Source: Crossiella sp. S99.2 (lineage in GTDB: Bacteria > Actinomycetota > Actinomycetes > Mycobacteriales > Pseudonocardiaceae). Taken from it: DNA of 40,663 nt. The notes below the pieces were generated by a model. It was not told where the DNA came from and did no database searches. It saw only the letters and a program-made list of their open reading frames with translations. The position numbers and the translations under genes are program-made. Positions 7,960 to 16,677 of the stretch are shown in pieces. Numbering within the stretch: the first letter of the stretch is position 1; every line of letters begins with the position of its first letter. The stretch spans positions 1-40,663 of the forward strand of contig NZ_JALMDK010000029.1 of NCBI RefSeq assembly GCF_023094165.1, in the 5' to 3' direction.

Positions 7960-10323
7960 TCAAGCCAGACGAACCTCGCAGCCCTGCTCGTCTCGTTTAT
8001 CCGGGGCAACCACCGGCGGCCGGTCCAGATGCTGGATCCAGCAGTCCCGGACTGGAGCGGCATCACGGCGGTCCGCATCCGTCAGTGATACCTGCGGCAG
8101 GCGAGGCCCGGCAGGTCCGGCGGGAGAGAACCACACCAGCGCACTGTCCAGGGCCTGCTGGATCACGTGCACGGCCTGCTGCGCGGTCGCGGCCAGCAGT
8201 TCCGGGTCCGCGGCGGCCGCGATCAGCGGCTGTTCCAGGACCGGCGGCAGCGCCACGAAGATGTCCTGGTCCCTGTCCGGGCTGGGCGCCGGGCGCACCC
8301 GCACCAGGTGTGCCACCGTCTCAACATCCTCCAAGGCCGCCCGAACCACGGGTAGGCCCAGCTCGGTCACCTTCGAGGCGCGCTGGTGCCAGGCCAGGCC
8401 GTAGAGGGTGACGGTCAGCAGCGCCACCGTCGGCCACCACTGTTGCAGCGCCGCCATGTCCGTCACCGAGGTCTGACCGGAGGCCTGAACCAGATGGAAA
8501 GCGACAAGGCCCAGCGCGATGTCGGCGGCCACGGCCAGGGCCGGGCCCTGGCCCTGGTTCATCCAGACCCTCGCTTCCCAGGAGCGCTGCGCCGTGTGAG
8601 CGCACAGGGCCCACGCGGCCAGGCGGGCCTGGCCTATGCCGTGGCCTGCCAGTTGCTGCCATGCCCTGGCGAAGGGGTCGTCGGGGTCGCCGAGGTCGTG
8701 GCCCAGCTCGGCCAGTCCGGTGGCGAGGGCGGCCAGCAACGCGTGATCGTGGTGCTCATCGGAGCGTGCCGCCGTCAGGCTGGCCCGATGCGGGTCGCCC
8801 TGCCAGGGGCCCCATCCCGGGTTCTGCACGTAGTCGAGGAGGTAGTTCGCCACCTGGATCGGCTCCATGCTCCGCCCGAATTCCCGCAGCCACTCCCCAG
8901 GAGACTTACTTGAGCAGGGCGGTCCGCTGTGGCGGGACGCCAGGTAGGCGGTGAGGGCCACCAGTAGCGCTGTGCTCGAGCATTCCTCCGCGACAGCGGT
9001 GAGGCCGGATGCCTCCGGTGTCCAGCGCTGGACGGTGAGCTTGGCCTGCTCCCATCGCAATTCGATCTCCCGGGGCGCGGGGGGCAGCTCCGAGGCCGGG
9101 ACCGTGAATTCCCTGATCAGCTCCCTCACCCGGTAGCCCGCCGGCGGGCCCGGTGCCAGATCCGACTCACCGGCCAGTGCCCAGGCCACCGTGGTGATCC
9201 GCACCTGCTGGCCTGCCCGGTCCCCAGCTACCAGGGCCACCGTGGCCTCGGCGGTGTGGCCACCCCGGGCAGCGGTGAGGATCGCGTCCAGGCAGCTGAC
9301 AGTCCATGTCCAGATCGGCTGGCTCTGGGAGGCGATACCCGTGTGTACCTCGTGGACGAGGTGGTCGATGAGGCCGAAAGCAGCGGCCGCCTCGTCCGCG
9401 ACGGCCGCGGAACCGTCCAGGGGGTGTCCCAGTTCGGTGAGCCGGGTGGACACCCGCTCGCGTAGTGCTGGTCCAGGGGCGCGGTCCTCGGCGATGGCCC
9501 AGGCGCGCATCTGCGCCACGGTGGGCCAGGGCAGCAGCGGGTCCTGCGCTCGGTGGAGGTAGGACAGCAGCTGGACCAGCCGGACCCACCGGCGGCTGTA
9601 GTCATGCCCGTCGCGGTGAAGGCGTCCGGCGGCCAGGGAGAGGGCAGTGGCGACGCGTTCGGCATACCTCCCGGCCCGCTCCCACAGGTAGCGCCGCACT
9701 GGTGTCCACCCTGGGCTGGCCCCGGCCTTGTGGGGAAGTTGGCCAGCCAGGCTGGGGAAACAGCGGCGCTCTGAAAGACCTGGGGCTGTGATTGCGGCGA
9801 ACCGTGTCTCCAGCAGCGCCTCACGATGTGTGGATGCGTAGCTGGGTCTGATGCCCGCAGCGTGCAGGTGGTAGTCCAGCAGGGCCAGGACGGAATCCTT
9901 CAGCTGTCCGGCCACAGACGGAGAAGCCGGCAGCTCAGGGCGCATGGGCGTGCGCACGGACTGGTCGAGGGCGGCCCACTCACCACGGGCCGGGTCCTGT
10001 GGGCCGGGCTGGGCCTGGGCCTGGGCCACGAGCTGGACCAGGTCGTCGGGGCGGAGAGACGAGAGACGTTCGCGCAGCGTGATCAGGTCGAGCTTGCCGA
10101 GGCCGGCGACCGTGTAGGACTGCTCTGGGAACGTGGCCGAGCAGGTGTAGAGCAGGACCGCGCACAGGATCACTCGCTCGGCCAGCGGAGGCTGGTGGTG
10201 TCCCGGGCCTGGCCGCGCTGCCTCGTCGAGCTGGTCAGGTGCGCACACCAAGGCGTCGGCGAGGGCTAGCGCCGCGCTCCACCGGGCCGGATCGAACGGT
10301 GCGGGCGGCGTCGACTGGGTCAC
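7960..10323 (-). CDS. Large hypothetical protein (787 aa), paralogue of the 28266 gene
   Basis: A long, mostly helical soluble protein of unknown function. The GTG at 10323 gives M-T-Q-S-T-P-P-A-P-F-D-P-A-R-W. Residues ~220-440 align by eye with the 441-aa protein at 28266-29591. Both have a V-R-L-V-Q-L-L-S-Y-like helix followed by L-G-H-P-L-D-G-S-A, then a D-A-I-L-T-A-A-R-G-G-H segment, V-A-G-x-x-A-G and A-G-Y-R-V. The C-terminal ~350 residues are unique to this copy and rich in Ala and Leu. The 787/441 pair brackets the central cluster. No catalytic motif is recognised; repeated helices suggest a scaffold, but that is inference. Confidence 0.75.
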   Translation of the reverse strand: MTQSTPPAPFDPARWSAALALADALVCAPDQLDEAARPGPGHHQPPLAERVILCAVLLYTCSATFPEQSYTVAGLGKLDLITLRERLSSLRPDDLVQLVAQAQAQPGPQDPARGEWAALDQSVRTPMRPELPASPSVAGQLKDSVLALLDYHLHAAGIRPSYASTHREALLETRFAAITAPGLSERRCFPSLAGQLPHKAGASPGWTPVRRYLWERAGRYAERVATALSLAAGRLHRDGHDYSRRWVRLVQLLSYLHRAQDPLLPWPTVAQMRAWAIAEDRAPGPALRERVSTRLTELGHPLDGSAAVADEAAAAFGLIDHLVHEVHTGIASQSQPIWTWTVSCLDAILTAARGGHTAEATVALVAGDRAGQQVRITTVAWALAGESDLAPGPPAGYRVRELIREFTVPASELPPAPREIELRWEQAKLTVQRWTPEASGLTAVAEECSSTALLVALTAYLASRHSGPPCSSKSPGEWLREFGRSMEPIQVANYLLDYVQNPGWGPWQGDPHRASLTAARSDEHHDHALLAALATGLAELGHDLGDPDDPFARAWQQLAGHGIGQARLAAWALCAHTAQRSWEARVWMNQGQGPALAVAADIALGLVAFHLVQASGQTSVTDMAALQQWWPTVALLTVTLYGLAWHQRASKVTELGLPVVRAALEDVETVAHLVRVRPAPSPDRDQDIFVALPPVLEQPLIAAAADPELLAATAQQAVHVIQQALDSALVWFSPAGPAGPRLPQVSLTDADRRDAAPVRDCWIQHLDRPPVVAPDKRDEQGCEVRLA

Positions 10324-10773
10324 CGTCTCACCGTAGCGGCCTGCTCACCTGCAGCAAGGATGTTGGCCTGACGGTCACTGGATAGCGCTACCCAAGGCAG
10401 CGTGTACTGGCTGTCCCGTCCAGCGGGTCCGGCGTGTCAGGCCTGGGCTGCTCCCGCTGCGCCGCAGTCGGCACAGCACGCTTTTCCACGTCACCGGATC
10501 GTTCAGCCGGCCCGTACATCCCAGGTCAGCCAGACAACCAACCGCACCAATAGTGACCGGGAGTCACAGGTCAAGCGCCCAGGGCGATAGGCAAATCGGA
10601 CAGCGCTGCGGCTCAGCGGCGGGCAGCTGATCGTCAGTGGCCACGCTGGGGCGACGATGCACGCGCCCGGCCATCACCAGGTTCCTGGGGTGGGCGCTGT
10701 CGCGGGTGACGGCCATCGGCTCTGTGGCGGCTTGCCGGTGGCGGAGCACCGATTGCGTGCCTGTCGGGTGAGC
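10324..10773. other. Intergenic, no supported gene
   Basis: A 450-bp gap between two minus-strand genes. Short open frames occur on both strands but show no ribosome binding site or family resemblance. It must contain the promoter of the 787-aa gene, since the upstream gene ends at 10774. Confidence 0.45.
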
Positions 10774-12114
10774 CTACGGGGTGTTGCGGGGTGCCAAGGC
10801 GTGGTGGCGCAGGGCGGTATAGGCGGCGGCAGCTCCGCCGGTGGTGAGGGTTTGCGCGTCGCCGGGGCGTCGTTGCTCGGTGAGACGGAGGAGGTCGAGG
10901 CGGCGGGCCAGCTCGCCGAGTAGCCAGCCGGTCTGGCCGGGTTCGATCGGGCCGCCTGTGCTCTGGCTACGCCAGCCCTCGCCTGTCAGAGCGTCGGCGA
11001 TCTGGCGGTTACGCTGGTCGTAGCCAGGTCGGTGCCCGGTGAGCATCAGCAGCAGCGCAATTTCGGCGGCTGCGGCTGCGGCCGGTGGTGTGGGCAGCAA
11101 CCGTGGCATGACCGCCGGCCACAGTGCGGGAGTGCCTGCAGTCAACAGTCGGCGTCCGGCAGGTGTCAGGAGAAGGCGGCGTCCGCGGCGGCGTACCGCG
11201 CCGATCTCCGTGGCGAGCCTGCGCAGAGTCCAGGCTTCGGGCAGGTCGGACTCGGAGCGAGGTTGTCTGCCGAGGGGCAGCCAGTCGAACCGGTGGGCTC
11301 CTTCTCTGACGACGGCGCGGGCAAGGGTGCCGGTCACAGTCAACGGGACCCCGCCGTCGGCGGCGAGTTCCAGCAGCCAGTGGACTGGTGCCAGGTGGTG
11401 GTCGGCGTCGGCGGGTACCTCGACGGGTGTGAGCAGCTGGTTGGTGATTGTGCCCGTGAGCGCGGTGCGCACCGCAGAGCGGGAGTCGGCCCAGCTGCCG
11501 AGCCGTTCGGTGTGGATGCGATCCAGCCACGCCCCACCCGCCAGTTCCACCGGGCCGGAGGTGAGGAACTCGGCCGTGATCCGCTGGGCCGTGCTCCGCC
11601 ATCCTCGGGTACCGGGTGTGTACTCCCCTGCGGCGAGTGCGAGTTCCAGCCGTTCGGTCATTGCCCAGTAGGCCGAGGCCTCCTCGGTGCCCAGCATCGT
11701 TCCCCAGGTGAGCAGGCCGGGCACCTCCGGTGGTTGCACACCGCTGGCTGCCAGCGCCCGCTGGTAGGCGGCCAGTCCTGCAGACTCGCCTTGCTGGTCG
11801 TAGGTGTCCAGGATCGTGGCCGTCACCGGTGCGGCACAGATCGTGGCGTAGCGGGGCAGGCCGACCCGCTCGAACAGTCGGCCCAGTGCGGCGGCGATCT
11901 GCCGCTTGTCCTCGATGTCACTCAGCCACTTGACGGGCAGCTGATACCACAGGAAATCGGCCACGCCGTGCAGACTGAGCACCTCCAAGCCCTGTCCCAC
12001 GGTCAGCGATTCCACTGCGGTCCGCGCATCCTCAGCCATGGTGGGGTTTGTGGCGGCGAGCTCGGCCAGTGCGGCCTCGATCGCCGCCTCTCCGCTGGGC
12101 CGTTCCATATCCAC
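10774..12114 (-). CDS. Hypothetical protein, 446 aa, helix-rich with C-terminal winged-helix-like part
   Basis: The GTG at 12114 has AGGAGG seven bases upstream and lies 3 bp after the stop of the small membrane gene, so the two form an operon. The N-terminal 250 residues are helical without a recognised family. The C-terminal half has the pattern G-V-P-L-T-V-T-G-T-L, then L-R-R-L-A-T-E-I-G-A-V-R-R-R-G and L-L-L-T-P-A-G-R-R-L. I associate this pattern with a winged-helix-like region seen in many actinobacterial hypothetical proteins, including relatives of plasmid pRiA4b ORF-3. That link is from memory and moderate at best. Function unknown. Confidence 0.7.
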   Translation of the reverse strand: MDMERPSGEAAIEAALAELAATNPTMAEDARTAVESLTVGQGLEVLSLHGVADFLWYQLPVKWLSDIEDKRQIAAALGRLFERVGLPRYATICAAPVTATILDTYDQQGESAGLAAYQRALAASGVQPPEVPGLLTWGTMLGTEEASAYWAMTERLELALAAGEYTPGTRGWRSTAQRITAEFLTSGPVELAGGAWLDRIHTERLGSWADSRSAVRTALTGTITNQLLTPVEVPADADHHLAPVHWLLELAADGGVPLTVTGTLARAVVREGAHRFDWLPLGRQPRSESDLPEAWTLRRLATEIGAVRRRGRRLLLTPAGRRLLTAGTPALWPAVMPRLLPTPPAAAAAAEIALLLMLTGHRPGYDQRNRQIADALTGEGWRSQSTGGPIEPGQTGWLLGELARRLDLLRLTEQRRPGDAQTLTTGGAAAAYTALRHHALAPRNTP

Positions 12115-12117
12115 TAT

Positions 12118-12450
12118 TCAACCCTCCTGGTGGTGGGCCGGGTGCAGCAGGTCTTGTCCTGGCGACCGGAACCACCCCAGCAGGGCTGGTTGCGGTCCGG
12201 AGGGCACGCGATCAACTCGGCGGCGCCGCGACAGGTGGGCTCGGCGGACCCCGTCTGCTGGTGCCGTGCTGACAGGGTGGTGGACACGCCAGGCTGCGGT
12301 AAGCGCGCCGATGTGCAGCAGCACTGCCACGACGATGACGCCGCTCAGCACCACCGGATCCACCCGATCGTCCTGGGAGGTGACGATCCAGGCGAACAGG
12401 TAGGCCGTCCACTCCGTCGAGCAAAACCGCAGCAAGTAAGTAGTCAGCAC
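12118..12450 (-). CDS. Small membrane protein, 110 aa
   Basis: Two hydrophobic segments are visible, Y-L-F-A-W-I-V-T near residues 17-25 and V-V-L-S-G-V-I-V-V-A-V-L-L-H-I-G-A-L around residues 35-52. A basic tail follows (R-R-A-H-L-S-R-R-R-R). It lies directly upstream of the 446-aa gene with 3 bp between. The GTG at 12450 is the likely start but lacks a strong ribosome binding site. It could anchor the 446-aa protein at the membrane, which is inference from gene order. Confidence 0.55.
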   Translation of the reverse strand: MLTTYLLRFCSTEWTAYLFAWIVTSQDDRVDPVVLSGVIVVAVLLHIGALTAAWRVHHPVSTAPADGVRRAHLSRRRRVDRVPSGPQPALLGWFRSPGQDLLHPAHHQEG

Positions 12451-12480
12451 TGGACGATGTCATCGCACTACACACTGGAC
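12448..12480. promoter_or_regulatory. Direct repeat CACTGGAC upstream of the membrane gene
   Basis: CACTGGAC occurs at 12448-12455 and again at 12473-12480, 25 bp apart, directly at and upstream of the start of the small membrane gene. A regulator site is possible, but chance cannot be excluded for an 8-mer. Confidence 0.25.
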
Positions 12481-12513
12481 CGTGGTGTCAGCGCAGGTCG
12501 TGCTCTCTGCCAG

Positions 12514-13419
12514 CTATGGGCTTCCTTTGAGATCGCCTAGCAGCGTGGCCAACGCACCAGTGGAGAGTGGCGCTGGCACATGACTGGGTAAGAGAGCTGC
12601 CAGGGTCGACGCATCCATGGCAACGTTGCGGGGGCGCCGGGTGCCTTCGGGTAGGTCGTGCCGGGAGATCGGCTTGAGGTCTGGGTTTGCCCCGAGCGCT
12701 TCGGCGAGTCTGCTCATCAACTGGTGCGGGGTGAGCACTTCCGGGCCAGCGACGTGCAGCACGCCGCGGAAGCGGCGAGCCCCGAGTTCCACCACAATCC
12801 TTGCGGCGTCGGCGAATGACAGAGGGGTGCGGAATTCGTCTATGCAGCACGGGATGGTGTCTCCGCGTTGCATCGCCGCTGTCACCCGTGTCCAGGTTGA
12901 CTCTCTGGGACAGACGGGCAGGCCAATCAACAGCGACAACCGTACTGCGGCTCCCGCGCCACTCTCGAGGGCGGCGTGCTCCCCGGCTAACTTGCAGCGA
13001 CCATAGAATGCAGCCGGTTGCGGGGCGTCAGTTTCTCGATAGCGGTTGTTCGCGCAGCCATCCCACACGAAGTCGGTTGAGGGATAGAGCAGCCATCCAT
13101 CGTTACTGGCCGCGAACGCGGCCAGCTTACGCGTCACCTCGACATGCACTGACCACGCAGAATTCTGCTGATGCTGAGCATGAGCCGGAGCCGAGATTGC
13201 AGCGAGGTGCACGATATGGGTCGGGTGGAATTCTCGCAGAACTGCATCCAATGAATCCAGTAAGGTCACATCCATTGTTCGGATATTCCCGTGCATGTCA
13301 ACACAAGGCCGCCGACTCAGTCCCAGCATTGCAGTTTCTTGTCGTTGCAGAAGTGATGATACATAGCCGCCCAGTTGACCACATGTGCCGGTAACCAGCC
13401 AGCGTTTTGAATTGTTCAC
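12514..13419 (-). CDS. RmlD-like NAD(P)-dependent sugar reductase / extended SDR (301 aa)
   Basis: An extended short-chain dehydrogenase of the dTDP-4-dehydrorhamnose reductase (RmlD_sub_bind) type. It opens with W-L-V-T-G-T-C-G-Q-L-G (glycine-rich cofactor loop, residues 7-17). It then has H-L-A-A-I-S, S-T-D-F-V-W-D-G (serine of the catalytic set) and a Y-G-R-C-K-L-A-G-E segment with the Y-x-x-x-K pair. The GTG at 13419 is behind a strong AGGAGG site, excluding the longer reading. Such enzymes reduce 4-keto nucleotide sugars or act in related deoxysugar steps. No nucleotidyltransferase or 4,6-dehydratase is in view, so the activated sugar would come from elsewhere. The gene is divergent from leuS and probably belongs to the same cluster as the two glycosyltransferases. 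Confidence 0.8.
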   Translation of the reverse strand: MNNSKRWLVTGTCGQLGGYVSSLLQRQETAMLGLSRRPCVDMHGNIRTMDVTLLDSLDAVLREFHPTHIVHLAAISAPAHAQHQQNSAWSVHVEVTRKLAAFAASNDGWLLYPSTDFVWDGCANNRYRETDAPQPAAFYGRCKLAGEHAALESGAGAAVRLSLLIGLPVCPRESTWTRVTAAMQRGDTIPCCIDEFRTPLSFADAARIVVELGARRFRGVLHVAGPEVLTPHQLMSRLAEALGANPDLKPISRHDLPEGTRRPRNVAMDASTLAALLPSHVPAPLSTGALATLLGDLKGSP

Positions 13420-13580
13420 TACCTCCACCTCCTGCGAGCGTGAGCCGCATGAAACCGACACGCCTCCCCGTGTGGACTTTATATGCGGAAGAGGTCACGA
13501 TGCTACCCCCTGACAGAACTCTTCCGTCGTCGCTAAATGACATGTTGTCGGTTTTGACGCCAGAAACATGCGAATAGCGG

Positions 13581-13609
13581 TTGACTCCTATTTTGGCGAC
13601 CGGTAGGGG
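13581..13609 (+). promoter_or_regulatory. Candidate promoter for the leuS transcript
   Basis: TTGACT (13581-13586) and TAGGGG (13604-13609) are separated by 17 bp, a good fit to a primary-sigma promoter pointing toward leuS. If used, the 5' leader would be about 430 nt. I checked that leader for the T-box core and did not find it. No leucine-rich leader peptide stood out. Confidence 0.4.
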
Positions 13610-14049
13610 TCTGTCTGTGGATCCGCCGTTCCGCATTCGCGGTCGCTGCCGAACCGGTTCCGCGTGCCGATCTCCGGAAGCGGAGGGCGCCGACGGCCTG
13701 TCGACCGTCGAGTCCTACTTGATGTGGCGCGCATGATCACCGTCGGCACCTGCCCGTGCAGCACAGTCCACGCGGGCATGTTGTGCTGCTGACGAGACAC
13801 CAGCTGCCGGGTAGCGCTTGGGACAATGTGCTGGTGTGCCGCTTGCGTAGGCACCTGGTCTGATCTGGCGAGCAACAGCGATCGGACCCTGCGAGCGCGG
13901 ATGTGCGCGGGGGTAGCATTGTCGCCGCGCGACAGGCGGCCAGCGGCGTCTACCCGGGTTGCACTGCCACGCCACGATCGCAGTGCGCCAGCCCTGGCAT
14001 TCTGCGGGGCTTTGATGATGCGTACGCACCAGAACAGGGACGAGACCAG
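13610..14049. other. Long leader/intergenic region before leuS
   Basis: About 440 bp with no supported gene, between the candidate promoter and the leuS start. Such a length before an aminoacyl-tRNA synthetase gene is unusual for a coupled resistance gene and may hold a regulatory RNA. I could not identify a known class. Confidence 0.35.
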
Positions 14050-16545
14050 ATGAGCGACACGGGAACTACTGAGGCCAGCGGCCGTTACGACTGGCAGGCG
14101 GTCCAGGAGCGTTGGCTGCCAGTGTGGGACAAGCTTGACCAGTTCCGGGCTGGCGGATACGCCAAGGGTAAGCCTCGCAAGTACGTCCTCGACATGTTCT
14201 CGTACCCATCCGGTGACCTACACATGGGACACGCGGAGGCGTTCGCGATCGGTGATGTGATCGCACGGTACAACACGCTGGCCGGGTTTGATGTGCTGCA
14301 CCCAGTTGGCTGGGATTCCTTTGGGTTGCCGGCCGAAAACGCTGCGATCAAACGCGACGCTCATCCTGCGGAGTGGACGTACACCAATATTGATACCCAG
14401 GCCGCGTCGTTCAAACGATACGCGATCTCCTTTGACTGGTCGACACGACTGCACACCTCGGACCCGGAATATTACCGCTGGACTCAGTGGCTGTTCCTGC
14501 GCATGTTCGACAAGGGCCTGGCCTACCGCAAGGAAAGCTCGGTCAACTGGTGCCCTAAGGACCAAACCGTCCTGGCCAACGAGCAAGTAGTAGCTGGCGC
14601 GTGCGAACGGTGCGGCAGCGTCGTCACCAAACGATCATTGACACAATGGTATTTCAAGGTGACCGACTACGCCGAGCGCCTGTTGGACGATATGGCACAG
14701 CTAGAAGGCCATTGGCCCGAGCGTGTCCTGTTGATGCAGCGGAACTGGATCGGCCGTTCCGAAGGCGCAGCGGTCGACTTCGACATTGACGGCCTCAACA
14801 AGCGGATCACGGTGTTCACGACGCGACCCGACACGCTCTTTGGCGCGACGTTCTTCGTCGTTGCCGCGGATGCCGCGCTGGCCGCAGAACTGTGCGTGCC
14901 CGAGCAGCGGGCAGCACTGGATGCCTACGTGGAGCAGGTCAAGCGACTGTCCGACATCGAGCGACAGTCCACGGATCGGAAAAAGACCGGCGTCTTCCTG
15001 GGCCGGTACGCGATCAACCCAGTCAACGGCGAACTCCTGCCGGTATGGGCCGCAGACTACGTGCTGGCCGACTACGGCACCGGCGCCGTCATGGCCGTTC
15101 CAGCACATGACCAGCGCGACCTTGACTTCGCCCGCACATTTGACCTGCCGGTCCGCGTCGTCCTCAACACCGGCGAAGCTGACCCAGCCCAGACCGGTGT
15201 CGCAGCACCAGGGGAAGGCACACTGGTCAACTCCGGCCCGCTCGACGGGCTGACCAAGACCGCGGCCATCGGGCAGATCACGCAGATCCTGCAAGACAAG
15301 GGCGTCGGCAAGGCCACCGTGAACTACCGGCTGCGGGACTGGCTGCTCTCGCGTCAGCGGTTCTGGGGCTGCCCGATCCCGATCATCCACTGTGCCGAGT
15401 GCGGTCAGGTACCCGTCCCCGAGGACCAGCTGCCGGTGCGACTGCCGGATCTGCGGGGGGCGGACCTACACCCCAAGGGCGTCTCGCCCTTGGCTTCGGT
15501 ACCGGAGTGGGTCAACGTCGACTGCCCCCGCTGCGGCGGCAAGGCACAACGCGACACCGACACCATGGACACCTTTGTCGACTCATCCTGGTACTTTCTG
15601 CGGTTTGTCTCTCCCCACGACGACACCCAGCCATTTGACCCCGACAAGCTGCGCGACTGGCTGCCGGTGGACCAGTACATCGGCGGTGTCGAACACGCCA
15701 TCCTGCACCTGCTCTACAGCCGGTTCTTCACCAAGGCGCTGTACGATATGGGGTTGATCAGCTTCACCGAACCTTTCAAGGCACTGATCAACCAGGGCCA
15801 GGTCATCCTCAACGGCTCGGCCATGTCCAAGTCCACCGGCAACCTGGTCGATCTGGGCGTCGAGCTGGGCAAGTACGGCGTCGACGCCGTCCGGCTCACC
15901 ATGATCTTCGCCGGCCCCCCCGAGGACGACATCGACTGGGCCGACGTGTCCCCGGCAGGCTCGGGCAAATTCCTGGCCAGGGCCTGGCGGCTGGCCACCG
16001 ACGTAGCCGCTGCCGACGGTCCCCGTGACGGCGACGGCGATCTCCAGGTGCGGCGCACAGTCGCGCGCACAGTGCACGAGGTCACCCAGCTCATCGAGGC
16101 GAATCGGTTCAACGTCGCGATCGCCCGCCTGATGGAACTGACCTCGAGCCTGCGTAAAGCCGTGGACAACAGTCCCGGACCGGCCGACCCCGCGGTCCGG
16201 GCCGGCGCCGAAGCGTTGGCGATCATGCTCAGCCTGTTCGCGCCGTACTGCGCCGAAGACTGCTGGGCCAGCCTCGGCCACAACGTCGAGGCCGGCGACA
16301 CCGTCAGCAGAGCCTCATGGCCGCAGGCGGACCCTGCGCTGCTGGTCGAGGACACCGTCGTGTGCGCCGTGCAGGTCAACGGCAAAGTCCGCGAGCGGCT
16401 GGATGTGCCTCCCTCCATCTCCGAGGCCGAACTCCAAACGCTCGCCCTGGCTTCCCCCGGAGTGGTCAAGCTGCTTGCAGGACGCGAACCACGCAAAATC
16501 ATTGTCCGGGCGCCCAAGCTGGTCAACATCGTGCTACCGAGCTAG
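14050..16545 (+). CDS. leuS: Leucyl-tRNA synthetase, possible self-resistance copy (831 aa)
   Basis: A complete class I leucyl-tRNA synthetase. The HIGH motif is H58-M-G-H in Y-P-S-G-D-L-H-M-G-H, followed by H-P-V-G-W-D-S-F-G-L-P-A-E-N-A. A zinc-ribbon region has W-C-P-K-D and C-E-R-C-G. The editing domain keeps T-R-P-D-T-L-F-G and V-P-A-H-D-Q-R-D. The KMSKS loop is A-M-S-K-S at 591-595. The ATG at 14050 has an AGGGA site upstream. From memory, many actinomycete housekeeping LeuRS proteins are ~950 aa with a G-L-H-V-G-H motif; this shorter form with D-L-H-M-G-H differs. Sitting among glycosyltransferase, aminotransferase and dioxygenase genes, it is probably a resistance version for a LeuRS inhibitor made by the cluster. 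It could instead be the organism's only LeuRS, which this window cannot decide. Confidence 0.95.
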   Translation: MSDTGTTEASGRYDWQAVQERWLPVWDKLDQFRAGGYAKGKPRKYVLDMFSYPSGDLHMGHAEAFAIGDVIARYNTLAGFDVLHPVGWDSFGLPAENAAIKRDAHPAEWTYTNIDTQAASFKRYAISFDWSTRLHTSDPEYYRWTQWLFLRMFDKGLAYRKESSVNWCPKDQTVLANEQVVAGACERCGSVVTKRSLTQWYFKVTDYAERLLDDMAQLEGHWPERVLLMQRNWIGRSEGAAVDFDIDGLNKRITVFTTRPDTLFGATFFVVAADAALAAELCVPEQRAALDAYVEQVKRLSDIERQSTDRKKTGVFLGRYAINPVNGELLPVWAADYVLADYGTGAVMAVPAHDQRDLDFARTFDLPVRVVLNTGEADPAQTGVAAPGEGTLVNSGPLDGLTKTAAIGQITQILQDKGVGKATVNYRLRDWLLSRQRFWGCPIPIIHCAECGQVPVPEDQLPVRLPDLRGADLHPKGVSPLASVPEWVNVDCPRCGGKAQRDTDTMDTFVDSSWYFLRFVSPHDDTQPFDPDKLRDWLPVDQYIGGVEHAILHLLYSRFFTKALYDMGLISFTEPFKALINQGQVILNGSAMSKSTGNLVDLGVELGKYGVDAVRLTMIFAGPPEDDIDWADVSPAGSGKFLARAWRLATDVAAADGPRDGDGDLQVRRTVARTVHEVTQLIEANRFNVAIARLMELTSSLRKAVDNSPGPADPAVRAGAEALAIMLSLFAPYCAEDCWASLGHNVEAGDTVSRASWPQADPALLVEDTVVCAVQVNGKVRERLDVPPSISEAELQTLALASPGVVKLLAGREPRKIIVRAPKLVNIVLPS

Positions 16546-16588
16546 CTACGTCGGCCCGACTTGATCGTGCTACTAGTCTGACCCTGAG

Positions 16589-16638
16589 CATGGCGAGGCG
16601 ATCACGCAGGTACCAACACTCGCGATCGCCTCGCCATG
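16589..16638. terminator. Perfect 15-bp hairpin between leuS and the GNAT gene
   Basis: CATGGCGAGGCGATC (16589-16603) and its exact reverse complement (16624-16638) flank a 20-base loop. The hairpin lies 43 bp after the leuS stop and 39 bp before the GNAT start. It could be a terminator, an attenuator reducing GNAT expression, or a 3' stabiliser. There is no U-run. Confidence 0.6.
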
Positions 16639-16677
16639 TGAGGTATCCATCTGGGCAACCGGGGAGGACCGCCTGAG

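Noticed and set aside
13610..14049. T-box riboswitch before leuS
   Set aside because: Segments with GGGTAG and GGGTTGCAC occur, but the conserved GGGTGGNACCGCG-type core is absent.
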